Positions 52,670 through 62,929 of a stretch of 64,000 nt of DNA are shown piece by piece. The notes beneath the pieces are model-generated. The model was not told where the DNA came from, ran no database searches, and was given only the letters and a program-made list of their open reading frames with translations. How positions within the stretch are numbered: position 1 is the stretch's first letter; every line of letters begins with the position of its first letter. The stretch lies in the NCBI RefSeq assembly GCF_003589595.1, contig NW_020654748.1:62001-126000 (forward strand). Reading direction: 5' to 3'. This DNA is from Hyposmocoma kahamanoa. Taxonomy: Eukaryota; Arthropoda; Insecta; Lepidoptera; Cosmopterigidae. The position numbers were made by a program, and so were the translations under genes.

Positions 52670-53055
52670 CCTGTTTGAAATTCACCACACAATAACTGTG
52701 TAACGAAAGGTGTACTTCAAGTATGAAATTACAGAGTTAGTTTAATTTGAAAATGCTCAAGTCGGTATTAGGAAATTTAATTTATGCATTAAATACAGTA
52801 TAAGGCTTAAACAGGTACCTTGCAGGAGTACTATGAACACTATAAAGGTTTTAGAAAATCTATTCTGAGATATAATTATGCTAATTAAAATGGAGCAAAA
52901 TGGAAGATCAAATTACTATAAAATAATGTGTTAAGTGAATATACAGAATCATTTATGTCACATTGGCAAAGTTACAATTTAATGTTTATGCAACTGTCCC
53001 TTGATAGCCGTAATGTAAACAATAATAGTTAGCTTATTCTCTAACAAGAATAATT
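52670..53055. other. No gene seen
   Basis: 'aggcttaaacaggtaccttgcaggagtac' (about 52801-52830) resembles the RT motif DNA at 52625-52650 and may be another decayed piece. Confidence 0.3.
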
Positions 53056-53059
53056 TGAC

Positions 53060-53190
53060 AAAATAGACACAGGTTCGTGTCCTGTCAGATCGAAAGACTT
53101 TTTCTTTGCATTCGATCTTTGTATTAATAATTAAAATAATGCAGTGGAGTAATTTCATGAACATAAATGAATATCATGGTAGTAAAACAT
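53060..53190 (+). repeat. tRNA-derived SINE, family A (3' half)
   Basis: 'caggttcgtgtcctgtcagatcgaaagactttttc', 'gatctttgtattaataatt', 'gcagtggagtaatttcatgaacataaatgaatatcatggtagt' gives the family's box B side and its tail. Confidence 0.65.
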
Positions 53191-53194
53191 TATA

Positions 53195-53640
53195 ATACAA
53201 ATAATGTAAAACAAAAAAAAATATCGAATATTGACAACACACAATGACGTTCAATCAAAAGAAATACGAATGGCATTCCTATATACTATAATAATAAAAT
53301 GAAAACCATACCTATATAATACGTACAAAACTAAAATTATTAAAACAAAAGTAGCGAATATGTTATTTCCGTGTGTATTATTGAAAAGCCTCACCTCTAG
53401 TTTGGTAGATACCATTCGACATAAATTTGATTTTATAGAGTACAGTTGTTGTGTTATCCCTTATATATAGTAGGTGGAATGGTATTTATGTTAAATTCCA
53501 ATTAAGGGGTTATGAATAAGTTAGTTTACTTTATTTTGAATGAAGATTGTATTGTAAATGTTTATTAAATCTATATGGAGATTATTTAGATTGTTTTGCT
53601 GTTCCACTTTAACCGACGAATTGTCACGACGATGTTTTTA
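53195..53640. other. No gene seen
   Basis: AT-rich sequence, nothing recognised. Confidence 0.35.
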
Positions 53641-53644
53641 GTAG

Positions 53645-53882
53645 CAGTACAGTTTCTAGTGAAAGAGTTTCTCGTCCAGGGAAGTATTTTTGCCTTACCT
53701 ATTTCTGCAGTAATGTGAGCATTATTGCATTTCGGTTTTGAAGGGTTAAAGATGCTGGTGAAATAACAGGCATGTAGAACTTGTGTAACCTTACGTCTCA
53801 GGATGACGATGATGGGCGCAGTGGCAGTGCCCCTCAGACCTTTGCTAATTAAAGTTCTGTGTGGGACTCCATTATGCTGTGG
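53645..53882 (+). repeat. Dispersed repeat B, abutting an RT fragment
   Basis: 'gtagcagtacagtttctagtgaaagagtttctcgtccagg', 'agatgctggtgaaataacaggcatgtagaacttgtg', 'gcgcagtggcagtgcccctcagacctttgc'. It ends directly where LINE coding sequence begins. Confidence 0.65.
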
Positions 53883-53884
53883 CG

Positions 53885-54290
53885 GGCCGTGACCTCGACC
53901 TGCTTAAATCATATTTGAATGGGAGGGTACAGAAAGTTGATGTCAACGGTACGAGATCATCACGGTATGCAATTAGTCTCTCAAGGTTCATTTCTATGTC
54001 CATTTTTGTTTTTAGTTTATATTAACGACTTACCTAGCCTCGTGAAGGGTACAAAACGTGAGATAGTATTGTTTGCTGATGATGCTTCCTTATTATTTAA
54101 CGTTAAAAGGCACCAATGTTCCTATGACGATGTGAACGATGCTACATCTAAAGTAATAAATCGGTTTGCAGTTAATAACTTGATCCTTAACGAGAAAAAA
54201 ACAAATTGTGTGAAATTTACATTTACCAATGTTACATAGACGGTCACAAACATTATAGTCAGAAATGAAAAATTGAACCTTTTACGTATC
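53885..54290 (+). pseudogene. CR1/Jockey-like LINE reverse transcriptase fragment
   Basis: The plus strand starts GRDLDLLKSYLNGRVQKVDV (53887-53946), then in the main frame (53919-54239) reads QGSFLCPFLFLVYINDLPSL and EIVLFADDASLLF, followed by VINRFAVNNLILNEKKTNCV. It continues after a stop as a block like VTNIIVRNEKLNLL. FADD is the motif 5 (xxDD) active site with both aspartates kept; QGSF.CPFLF is motif 4. Frameshifts near 53950 and at 54239 kill it. Its motif 4 is close to the fragment at 6721-6849. Confidence 0.85.
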
Positions 54291-54324
54291 TCCTCTAAGG
54301 AGATGGTTCAGTCCATAGTCAAAT

Positions 54325-54490
54325 ACGGACTTTTTCGACATGCAGATTTCGTCAAGATGTTTCTTTTACTATTAGCTAGAAGTACTGCTACCTAATATTC
54401 ACGAGTTTATATAGGTAACTTAGAAATTAAAATCGTAAACGGATTCGGACCGTTGAGTAACACCCATTTTCCTACTGGCTACCGTTCATG
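54325..54490 (+). repeat. Dispersed repeat E
   Basis: 'cgacatgcagatttcgtcaagatgtttctttt...gctagaagtactgctacctaatattcacgag', 'aacttagaaattaaaatcg', 'ggattcggaccgttga' follows the order of the 35150 copy. Confidence 0.6.
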
Positions 54491-54494
54491 TTAT

Positions 54495-55105
54495 ATTAGT
54501 GCCATTCAGCATATCAACAGCGGTCATTCACCCCTTCCTACTATTGTTCACGTTATTTGTGAATATGATACTCTCCAACAGACCCAGTAACGTGTGAAAG
54601 TGTTATCGTTAGCGTATTGTGATAGAAGTCACATTAACTTGCAAATAACCTCAGGGGTTGTAAAGTTTGATAGCAACGAAACACATTGATTAAATATTTA
54701 GCTTTAATTTTTTCAAACAATATATAGTAAAGGGCGTAATGATAGAAATACTAAGCTGAACCGTTAGTTTCAGAATACGATCCGAATTTCCAAATGTAAT
54801 AGTGGCATTATTTCTGACAAAGTACAACAAAGCAAATAAACATAACAAATCAATACTAATTAACAAAACACCAAGATTGAAATGTGATTATTTCCAAAAT
54901 TGGGCCGAACTCAAACGTATTTCGATATATTTAGTTTAATAGATGTAAAACACAATGGCCGAAAGTGGTTGACATGCTAAATTGTATAATGGTATAACGA
55001 TATAAATTATAAAACTGAACGTGGACGGAATCGTGTATCAAGGTCGACTTCGAAGAATGTTCTTAGAAAGTTCAAATCAAAAACAACAATAATCTTATTG
55101 GCGTC
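54495..55105. other. No gene seen
   Basis: Nothing recognised. Confidence 0.35.
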
Positions 55106-55107
55106 TA

Positions 55108-55190
55108 TTAAAATTGATGCAACTGGTGGAAGCACAAGAAGTAAGTCAGGAGTGTAGCAGATGGAGGTCCGCACTCGCCGCCTAGCCAAA
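55108..55190 (+). pseudogene. Possible LINE C-terminus
   Basis: The plus strand reads MQLVEAQEVSQECSRWRSAL followed by AA and a stop. This is similar in layout to the 'W...A.DR.RWRS...A' ends of LINE polyproteins. Only 25 codons are readable and the match is weak. Confidence 0.3.
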
Positions 55191-55194
55191 CTGT

Positions 55195-55735
55195 GTACCA
55201 ACCTACCCAGCAAAAATGTCAACAAACTCCATGGCCATTGTATTTTGGTTATGTCAGTATCTTATACCAATGCAGGAAGATTCAAAATCGCTGTCCATCT
55301 CGTTTTTCTTTCATCTAACCCAAAAATAATAAAATCTCTCCCCTACACATGGTACCTTCGTGCATACGTAAAATAGGCAGCGACACAGGGGATTTGCAAA
55401 ACGCACATATTTATGAAAATGTAAACCTTGTATTATAATATTTTATACTTGCAAACATTGTACTCGTATATAAATGTTATGGTGAAAATTTTGAAAGCGT
55501 GCAAAGTTTACAAATGCCAGATAAAATATATGCATTTCTTGACGTTTTGGAATAATCATTATCATTATCATTATCAACACATTATAATTATTATGTACCA
55601 TTTTATTTATTTAGTTCAGATTCACAAATTCTATAACATAATTAGTTAATGATACACTGAGAATGAAACCATTGAGGGGTTTACAATGTGTCATGTTTGA
55701 CAAGTGAAAATTAAGTAGTTACAAATAGTCTTCAC
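55195..55735. other. No gene seen; ATTATC repeats
   Basis: A short (ATTATC)n-like run lies at about 55556-55580. The frames here have no motif. Confidence 0.35.
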
Positions 55736-55741
55736 GATCTT

Positions 55742-56040
55742 ATGAAAGGAAAGAAGAGAAATGAAAAAAAATATATTTCAGACACTATAGTTACAAATCC
55801 ATTTATAGTGTCAGTAGATGCTTACAACTATGTTAGTAAAATGGAAGGGTTCAAAGGTAATTTTAAAAATTACGCTGGTAGAAGTTTAACAGTAACATAT
55901 AAAATTCTAGATCGAGTTACATCCAGTTTGAGAATTCCAAATGAGTTTAAAAGAAATGCAAGAATTGACATGCCTTCGAGGACTTTTGATGTAAATTGGG
56001 TATAAATCGATCGATGCACTTTGTGTTTTGCATGAAGTAC
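55742..56040 (-). pseudogene. Possible LINE post-RT fragment; competing plus-strand frame
   Basis: The minus frame contains YTQFTSKVLEGMSILAFLLN followed by SFGILKLDVTRSRILYVTVKLL. This resembles the 'L..R R.......F.YK....' segment after the RT in CR1/Jockey LINEs. The plus frame 55742-56005 (87 codons, lysine-rich start, NEFKRNARIDMPSRTFDVNW) is also open and has no known domain. The minus reading fits the neighbourhood better, but neither is certain. Confidence 0.3.
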
Positions 56041-56044
56041 GCAT

Positions 56045-56470
56045 ATTGTGGGATCGTTTGATGAATAAAGATAACAAAAACCATCAACAGTAAGTTGTTT
56101 TTTGTATAAATTGCTATACAATAGCGTTAAACTATTAACCGATGTAGTCAGATGAATTATTAAACAAAGAACCAAGACCCACGAATAGAAATTGAGAAAT
56201 TATGTGCAAGACAATTACTACCTAATTACCTTGTCTCAAAGTAGGGAATTCACTGTACCAGAGCTACAAATTTAACTCCATGGTCAATAATATTCATAAC
56301 ACCCGGACCAAACAAATTTACAAAGTTCAAAATCAAAGTCCAATATAATTTCTAGGTAAGCAAATTACACTTGATCTCGTCATATTGGTTAAACGCTATA
56401 GCTCGTTCGTAAAGCAGATTTTTACACATTAGATCGAGGCTATCTTACAACTTATTTATTAATCTTTCGT
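56045..56470. other. No gene seen
   Basis: AT-rich sequence, nothing recognised. Confidence 0.35.
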
Positions 56471-56476
56471 ATAAAT

Positions 56477-56680
56477 CATTAATACAAAGATCGAACACTA
56501 AGAAAAAGTTCTTTCGATCCGACTGCATTCGAACCAACGTCTTCCAGCAAACCGTGCCAGATGTTATGTCAACTAAGCCACTGAACGAATCAACAGACCT
56601 TACGAATTTTTCTATGTGCTTGTTGCAGATTTTTGATTGTGGTTTTTAACGTTATTTTGCCGTAGGGCTATCATCAAGAA
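56477..56680 (-). repeat. tRNA-derived SINE, family A
   Basis: The minus strand reads 'cagtggcttagttgacataacatctggcacggtttgctggaagacgttggttcgaatgcagtcggatcgaaagaac', with box A and a good box B (GGTTCGAATGC), and 'gatctttgtattaatgat' at its 3' end. This copy shows the sequence upstream of the snapback breakpoint best. Confidence 0.8.
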
Positions 56681-56686
56681 ATCTAT

Positions 56687-56722
56687 TTCTTCACTCAGCC
56701 AGGCTTCTTCACTCAGCCAGGC
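56687..56722. repeat. 18-bp perfect tandem duplication
   Basis: TTCTTCACTCAGCCAGGC occurs twice head to tail (56687-56704, 56705-56722). Confidence 0.9.
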
Positions 56723-56724
56723 AT

Positions 56725-57085
56725 CTTTACAGCTACCAGCAGCTAGTCAGCTGCTGTCTAGTCAGAGATGTCGCTTCTATAATTGTAATTTTTAAGTTTA
56801 TTCATCGTCATGGTGGTCATACATCATGACATTCAATAAACTTAAAAATTAGTTTAAATTTTTTTTTTCACTCTAGTTCATTTCCCGAAATTAGTCCTAC
56901 CAGGAATGGAAACAAAACCTCTTCATCTGTTCACTGCGCAAGCTGCTGGGTCACGTCAGATATTTACGTCCAGATGATAAATTCACCCCGATAGACTCCC
57001 AATGGGACAGATAATTACCACTCATATCATTGTCACAAAGCTGTCAATTACACATATCCCTTTCCTGATTAGTTGACTCATATAG
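56725..57085. other. No gene seen
   Basis: 'cagcagctagtcagctgctg' (about 56740-56759) is a short palindrome. 'catcatgacattcaataaac' near 56822 resembles the family A SINE tail. Confidence 0.35.
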
Positions 57086-57090
57086 TTCAT

Positions 57091-57310
57091 AACTGCCTCG
57101 GTGGCCTATCGGTTACCACGCCGGACTGCCACACAGAGGTGCCAGGTTCAATTCCCGATCCGGGAGAAATATTTGTATGGCCTACATTTATTTCTCTCGT
57201 GAGTTTAGGTGTAATTTGTGGTTGTCTATGTGCGTCCATGGCATAGGCAACACAGGGTTTCCCTAGTGCGGGGCTATATTGAGTGTGTGCGTTATTATTA
57301 TTATTATTAT
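57091..57310 (+). repeat. tRNA-derived SINE, family 2 (full length with (ATT)n tail)
   Basis: 'aactgcctcggtggcctatcggttaccacgccggactgcc', 'caggttcaattcccg', 'gggagaaatatttgtatggcctacatttatttctctcgtgag', 'gtgtaatttgtggttgtctatgtgcg', 'aacacagggtttccctagtg', 'gagtgtgtgcg' and a terminal (TTA/ATT)n at 57292-57310. This is the most complete copy, so it defines the family's 3' end. The minus frame 57087-57338 is its translation. Confidence 0.85.
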
Positions 57311-57339
57311 GGTATTCGACTCGTTCAAACTCAAACAAT

Positions 57340-57445
57340 CTTTATTTCATAAACATAGTACACTAGAAATCGTTACATTGAGCAAACTCTACCATTCATT
57401 CGTAAGGCAGATTCCCCTGAGAAGATTGAGTACGAAACTCTAGAG
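57340..57445 (-). repeat. LINE 3' tail
   Basis: 'ttcaaactcaaacaatctttatttcataaac...cattcgtaaggcagattcccctgagaagattgag' shares blocks with 34410-34560. Confidence 0.5.
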
Positions 57446-57449
57446 TTTG

Positions 57450-57820
57450 CTCTTCGTAAACAAACATTTGCACTTCTTTTCCATTATTGATTTCAAATAT
57501 ATCATAGACAAACAACCTACAAGAGCGAAACGGGTTACTACCGTTGTCATTTAAGTAAGCAGAAGCTGAAAAATATAATAATAGGTACATTGTTCACTCG
57601 TAATGGCAAATTTTGAATATCAACTGGAATCGTATTATAGATGCGTATACACTGCCTCTTAAATGACTTTGTCATTTTGTGAAGACGACTTACGAGAACA
57701 GTAAATTTTCATAAAAAAATACCTTCTTAACACGTTGTAGCAGTTAGCAACGTGCAGTTGTCGATGCACTTCCGGCATTCCGACACGTTTTAGTTCAAGT
57801 AATTTAATAGTGTTAGAAAT
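57450..57820. other. No gene seen
   Basis: Nothing recognised. Confidence 0.35.
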
Positions 57821-57824
57821 TTAA

Positions 57825-58115
57825 TTTTAGTAGCACTAGCACATTGTGAAATAGTTCATCCTGGGAAGTGCTACCTCCATAACTATTTCTGCCACCAAGC
57901 AATGTGAGCATTACCGCGTTCCGGGTACTAGCGAACTACAGGTATATGGGACTTCTTACTTTACAATTTTACGACTCAAGGTAACAGGTGCAGTGACAGT
58001 GCCCCTAATGTCTTTGCGATTTAAAACTTTTAATGACTATGTAACTGGCATAGTTATCTATCCTTTACCACCAGGTCCAGGACTTAGTCGTCCCGTGTCT
58101 CGATAATCCTAGAAA
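57825..58115 (+). repeat. Dispersed repeat B (nearly full length)
   Basis: 'gtagcactagcacattgtgaaatagttcatcctgggaagtgctacc', 'gccaccaagcaatgtgagcattaccgcgttccgg', 'gtgcagtgacagtgcccc', 'ttgcgatttaaaac', 'taccaccaggtccaggacttagtcgtcccgtg'. Confidence 0.65.
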
Positions 58116-58119
58116 AAAA

Positions 58120-59370
58120 AGTTTCCCTAATGCAAGAAAACGACTTTATCAACTACCTTCTATCATGGTAAACTCTTTATTTCAATGAGTTAAATTTACA
58201 TATCAAAAAGGTAAAGTATCCAGCTGATTAAGACCGTAACTCTTATTTCCTTGCGACAAAAACTACATACAGCATTTAGTAAAGAACGGGACGATGTGAC
58301 AGGCTTCCATGAACGATGTAAAGATATGATTAATATCCTACGGATTCCATAAAGCGTCACATTTCAACGTGTGACAGACTTCCGCCACGACGTCACGATC
58401 GCGACACGACCACGGTGGCCGGCTAGCCGTTGAATAGACTCTCGGAATTGGTAATTACTTATTTACATTAAGAGGGCATTTTTTCGGTGCTAACAATGTA
58501 CCCGATAACGCAGTCATTTCCTCTAAGGAGAAATCAATGTGCTAATTCTAAAGTTGGCTTTCTGAGAGATAAATTTTGACTTTTTGGCATGCCCGCTTCA
58601 TATTCCTGTGGCATTTTAATTGTTAGTTAATATTAAACTTACCTTTCATTCATTGTAGTCTTGTGTTCTTAGCTTCTGTAGCGATTAATTCATAGTTATA
58701 ATCATTATGTTTAAAGTCTGATTTCATTTGAATGACAGTGCTGACATTTCCATAGTTCTTCACATGGGGATATAGATTGAAAACATTTGCATAAACGAAT
58801 GAATTCCCTTCAAAATTTACACATTGCGAACTTATTATACCTAAGAGGTGTTTGTCTTTGACTGAAGCAATAATATCGACTTACGATATTCGTAAATTAT
58901 AAATAATTTATATGACATATAAGTGTACCAGTGTAACAGAAGTCGGTTTGACGAGCTTAATGATGGGCATAATATGTATAACAACAACGCATACATACAT
59001 ACAAATAAGCCAAGAGTTACCATCCGTGTCTTATGAAGGGATCCCAGGTTATATTATTGGTCTAGCCGAATTGGTCAACAAACTTTTGTTAATTGATTCT
59101 AGTTTGAATGTTCAGAGACACGTGCTGCAGAGTGAATTTCTTTGCTCTGGTAATCGTAATATAGAGAATTCGCTAGGTCGAGACCAAGCAATTGGTATGG
59201 TTGTTTTATATATTATGCACTCATCATTAAAATTTAGGTATGTGATTAATTTTCTAGCAGAATAATCTTCAGTATTTTCCTGTGTATGTACAAAGCGAAT
59301 GAGGGCTGACACGATGGCTGAAACTTCAATCACGAATCCCATGCCTCAGATTAGATCTTTTCGTTATCAT
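58120..59370. other. No gene that I can support
   Basis: The longest frame, 58912-59265 (117 codons, plus), is overlapped by an open minus frame (59112-59342). Neither has a recognisable domain, and the codon pattern is AT-driven. Confidence 0.3.
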
Positions 59371-59374
59371 ACTA

Positions 59375-59645
59375 AATGCGCCTGGTGGTAAGCGACACAC
59401 CTGTCCATAGCAGTTGCCATACCACTCAGAGCTTTCAAAGATCTGTCGGGCACTGCCACTGCGCCCTTCATCCCGAGACTTAAGTCGACAAGTCCCACGT
59501 GCCTGTAACTTTACCAGAAACCTTACCTTTTAAAACCGCAACGTAATAATGCCCACATTACCGCTTGACGGCAGAAATAGGTAATGTGACAGTTACACTA
59601 GACTAGACTAGACAACTCTTTCAGAAGGAGCTCTACTGCTACTAC
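59375..59645 (-). repeat. Dispersed repeat B (nearly full length)
   Basis: The reverse complement runs from the head 'gtagcagtagagctccttctgaaagagttg' through 'gccgtcaagcggtaatgtgggcattattacgttgcgg', 'aggcacgtgggacttgtcgactt', 'gggcgcagtggcagtgcccgacagatctttg', 'gctctgagtggtatggcaactgctatggacaggtgtgtcgcttaccaccaggcg'. A 'tagac' triplication lies at about 59600-59612. Confidence 0.7.
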
Positions 59646-59649
59646 AATT

Positions 59650-59840
59650 CTCAAGGAGTTTTCAACCTGTTTCCAAAAAGTGGTAACTTTAAAAAAACAG
59701 TTGGACCCATAGAAAGTCCAATGAGATGTTACATAAAGTGCAAGAAAAAAGAAGCTTACTAAAGACAATAGAGAATTGCAAGAGAAATAATATATTTGAA
59801 CAACTAATATGTCACGATAGCCTTTTCTTAGAAGCATTTT
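59650..59840. other. Flank of the candidate exon
   Basis: It ends in 'cacgatagccttttcttagaagcattttag', a pyrimidine-rich stretch and an AG that could act as a splice acceptor. Confidence 0.25.
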
Positions 59841-59842
59841 AG

Positions 59843-60007
59843 ATAGGAAAAAGCAGGAGAAGATCTAAACGAAGTTATTTGAATCTAATAGCTAAAAAAG
59901 TTGACTCCTTGTCTGAACCACAAAGTTACAGAGCTGAACAGGGATGGTTGTCGATTAATCCACCATTAAGAGCCAAGCTCTTAAATAAGGGGAAAAGGAA
60001 ACGTTAA
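59843..60007 (+). CDS. Candidate 3'-terminal coding exon, unknown protein
   Basis: There are 54 codons and a TAA stop, open directly after a TTTTAG that also closes the frame upstream, as expected for a splice acceptor. The product begins IGKSRRRSKRSYLNLIAKKV, continues through EPQSYRAEQGWLSINPPLRA and ends KLLNKGKRKR, which looks like a basic nuclear or nucleolar C-terminus. Two AATAAA signals follow at 60055 and 60066. I do not recognise the family. It could also be part of an unknown transposon or a processed copy. No upstream exon was found in the window. Confidence 0.3.
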   Translation: MGKSRRRSKRSYLNLIAKKVDSLSEPQSYRAEQGWLSINPPLRAKLLNKGKRKR

Positions 60008-60054
60008 CTCGTATATGTATATTATTAAAAACTGATACAGATTTTTTCATTTAA

Positions 60055-60071
60055 AATAAATCTGAAATAAA
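60055..60071 (+). promoter_or_regulatory. Two overlapping-range poly(A) signals
   Basis: AATAAA at 60055-60060 and again at 60066-60071, about 50-60 bases after the stop of the candidate exon. Confidence 0.35.
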
Positions 60072-60074
60072 TGT

Positions 60075-60475
60075 GTACAAATTATAACTCGAGCAAAAAT
60101 TAACTACACAATCTCAGTTGCAAGAGAATCGATTTGATGCGCATCGTAAATCTGCCGGGAAAAATTAAACCGAACAAATCGTACCTGTTGTAATTGGAGT
60201 GTCACAGTATATTGATTCGAATGAAATTTATTGTGTAGTTTCATCGATAAGCGATATTGTACGCACGGCTATAAGTTTGAAAACAGTTAAAAAGAAGAAT
60301 GCTCGGTGAGTCGCAATTTGAGCAAAATTTTTCGGATTGCAAATTATAGAATTATCACAAGTAAGTATAAAATTCATTATATTATGGTTACAAGAAATCG
60401 CTTCCAATCCGTAGTAAAATAAATTGTGCCTTTGGCCTCTCAAGCTTCTCAAGTTCTGCAGTATGAATAATCATA
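60075..60475. other. No gene seen
   Basis: The frame 60228-60452 (minus) has no motif. Confidence 0.35.
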
Positions 60476-60479
60476 GGCG

Positions 60480-60680
60480 TCTTTATCGTCATCATTATCC
60501 GATCGTAATCCACTGCTGGACTGGATTTCGCTTAGTCCTCAGGTTGTCACATCAATCAGCTGCCAGCAGCCTTTCACAGATCGTCACTTCATCGGTCAGA
60601 GGGCTTACTACGTTGGTGTACGATGTCCTAGCTATTACTCATCTTTTCCGTCATCGGCGCCACTTTCAAACTTCCCCTGA
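60480..60680 (-). pseudogene. RTE-like LINE C-terminal remnant
   Basis: The minus strand reads QRSKPSDR, a stop, SDDL, a stop, KAAGS (about 60550-60625), the same 'RP..RWSDDLRKAAGS' block as at 1612-1870. The adjacent 'tcatcttttccgtcatcggcgcc' matches the DNA at 19073-19095. Heavily decayed. Confidence 0.6.
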
Positions 60681-60689
60681 TGTACTCAT

Positions 60690-60790
60690 CTTTAAATTCA
60701 AATCATCTTTATTTCACATGTAAGCAAATTAGACTTAAAATCAACAAACACGTCCTTCTAAAGAGGCAATTCAATTTCAAGGAGGTAAAG
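60690..60790 (-). repeat. LINE 3' tail
   Basis: 'ttaaattcaaatcatctttatttcacatgtaag' is the usual minus-oriented LINE end (AAATAAAG...TTTGAATTTAA). Confidence 0.45.
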
Positions 60791-60794
60791 TAAT

Positions 60795-61140
60795 CAATTG
60801 CACGAAATGAATCAAAATTCAAACACACCCATTGTTTCCAAAATATCATCACGAATCTTTTGAAAATTCAAGAACCATTGCACATGCTACCAAGTTATCA
60901 ATGCCGCTGATTTCAAATATTAAACGCTATTGTTTACGAGGGTGACATGGGTTTGTAATTTTCTCGTCTGCATAAAATATATTGGTAGAGAAGCACACGC
61001 GTCATTAGGTGACATCAAACGAACCGAAATTGACGACCTCTATTATAAATGCATGAGAAGGTCAACAGAGCCTAGGAAGTAACATGTACATAACATGTAG
61101 TCTAGAAAATATAAAGATGGATGAAAATCATATTTATATA
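60795..61140. other. No gene seen
   Basis: Nothing recognised. Confidence 0.35.
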
Positions 61141-61144
61141 TCAG

Positions 61145-61200
61145 TTAGTAGCAGTAGAGCTCCTTGTGAAAGAATTGGTCCACGAAAGTATTGCCACATT
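61145..61200 (+). repeat. Dispersed repeat B (head only)
   Basis: 'gtagcagtagagctccttgtgaaagaattggtccacgaaagtattgccac' is the cleanest copy of the head. Confidence 0.6.
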
Positions 61201-61229
61201 ATAGATTTTAAGGCTTTCGTTGTTATTCA

Positions 61230-61340
61230 CTAAATGATTGTCATTAATTACAGGTTTCTTACTGCGATATGATTTCTTTTTATTTTCCCAATATTTTAGA
61301 ACGGTTATACGCTACATGGTCACGAGTTGACTGGCTAGCG
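61230..61340 (-). repeat. Dispersed repeat C
   Basis: The reverse complement reads 'ccagtcaactcgtgaccatgtagcgtataaccgttc...attgggaaaataaaaagaaatcatatcgcagtaagaaacctgtaattaatgacaatcattta', the best copy of this family. Confidence 0.6.
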
Positions 61341-61489
61341 GCAAGTGATAGCTTTAAGAACAGACATATCTGTCTACCCTCTTTCGCTGTCGACGACTAC
61401 CTTCATCTTGATTACTTGTGGCATTAGCATTATCACTCAGGTTTTTCCGACAAACTGTATCCACACGCGAAACTGAAGTCAAACTGAAG

Positions 61490-61568
61490 TGTAACCAGTT
61501 TAAAATATCGGGAATATAAAAACAAATCATATCGTAGGAAGAAAACCTGTAATTCATGATAATCATTT
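61490..61568 (+). repeat. Dispersed repeat C (3' half)
   Basis: 'taaaatatcgggaatataaaaacaaatcatatcgtaggaagaaaacctgtaattcatgataatcattta', inverted relative to the copy at 61230-61340. A fragment of repeat B ('ctgccacattacctatttctgccgccaag') follows at 61570-61600. Confidence 0.6.
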
Positions 61569-61744
61569 ACTGCCACATTACCTATTTCTGCCGCCAAGTA
61601 GTAATTTATGCATTGCTGCAAGGCGTTAAAAAAATTTAGATTATAAGGCGCCATACATTAATCACTATTGCAAAAGCAATGCTTTGCTATCAATTAGCAT
61701 TGCGGGGAATGGGTGCTATTTAATTGAGAAGTTGGTATCCCTGT

Positions 61745-61870
61745 GATGATAGATACCAGTGACTGCGATTTCTAACTACACGTACATTTGTGATTGTTTA
61801 GTACCAATAACTCTAGCTAACGGTAAAGGAAAACACCTGGATGATACCTGTACGTCGAAGACGATCGACC
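61745..61870 (-). repeat. Dispersed repeat E (inverted)
   Basis: 'accagtgactgcgatttctaactacacgtacatttgtgattgtttagtaccaataactctagctaacggtaaaggaaaacacctggatgatacctgtacgtcgaag'-type order. Each block matches 31497-31640. Confidence 0.6.
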
Positions 61871-61874
61871 ATGG

Positions 61875-62925
61875 TCTAAACCAAGACGGAGAGCAGTATA
61901 ACAAGACCAGAGAGAGAAGCAAGTGGAAGGTTGAGGCCTTTATCTGAAAAGGGCATGAAGTATACGTATGTATGTTATTAAAAACAAAAATATTAAAAAT
62001 AAATAAATGCGCAAACGGTGCGATGCCACTGAAAGAAAAAAGTTTGTCTTTGGACAGTTTTTTCGTCTGACATATTTGTTGAAATAACTGGCCCAACTGA
62101 TATTTTAAAATGCTTCTAATGCTTCTGAAACTTTAGCTGGGTTTGGCACAGCATTTCACGAAAGTTTTATCACAATCGGATAAATAGTAACGGAGCGCAT
62201 ACGGAACAAATATACAAACGAAATTAAAAAGAATAAAACAAGTAGGAACATTACCAATCCTATATAGTTAGAGTAGTTACGATTTACTCGCTTTTTCTCA
62301 TTTAAAAACTCGAGTTTGGACAAAAACATCGATAAACATTTTTTGTTTACAGCCTTTTGGGTGTGATTTTGAACCGCTCGTTAAATGAATTATTCAGTTA
62401 GTTTGAGATAAATCCAAACATCCATTGCTAAGTTCATATTTATCGCTCGTATACATCGTGCGGTTCGAAAATTGCCCTTCAATAGAAACTTTTTACACTT
62501 ATCTTTTGTTGTTGTGTAAGTTTTTTCCTATTCTACTTGTTTAGGGCCGTTATTAGGTTTTTAGAAAGTTATTTAAGTTATTTCGTCAACATAATACAAT
62601 CTACGTAACTATAACAGCTATAAGAGGACCACGAGGTATTGATCTATTTAACAATATACGTGGTGTACGTCTTTGTCAGTTTATGATATAGGCGATTGCA
62701 AGGTTAAATTTCTGCAACCTTTCCACTAACAGCATCAGCTATTTGTATCATAACTCTTATTATTATTATTATCTTAATGGCGATCACTAAGCTTAGGCCA
62801 GTGTCAGTTTCTATGAATATTCTCAGGTAATTTTGATCAAAAAACGCCAACGTTTAGGTAGCAGCAAGGTGTATATTTTTAGACGAATCTCTTCGACGGA
62901 ATGCTGTTATAGTGATCAGAGGTAA
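61875..62925. other. No gene that I can support
   Basis: The frames 61759-61947 (plus) and 61776-62096 (minus) overlap the repeat and each other. A short (ATT)n run lies at 62757-62772. Confidence 0.35.
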
Positions 62926-62929
62926 AAAA

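Noticed and set aside
57087..57338. 83-codon minus frame with an asparagine run
   Set aside because: It is the translation of a tRNA-derived SINE and its (ATT)n tail; the SGIEPGTS-like part is the reverse complement of box B.
58912..59265. 117-codon plus frame as a host exon
   Set aside because: No domain, biased composition, and an open frame on the other strand of the same DNA; nothing separates it from chance.
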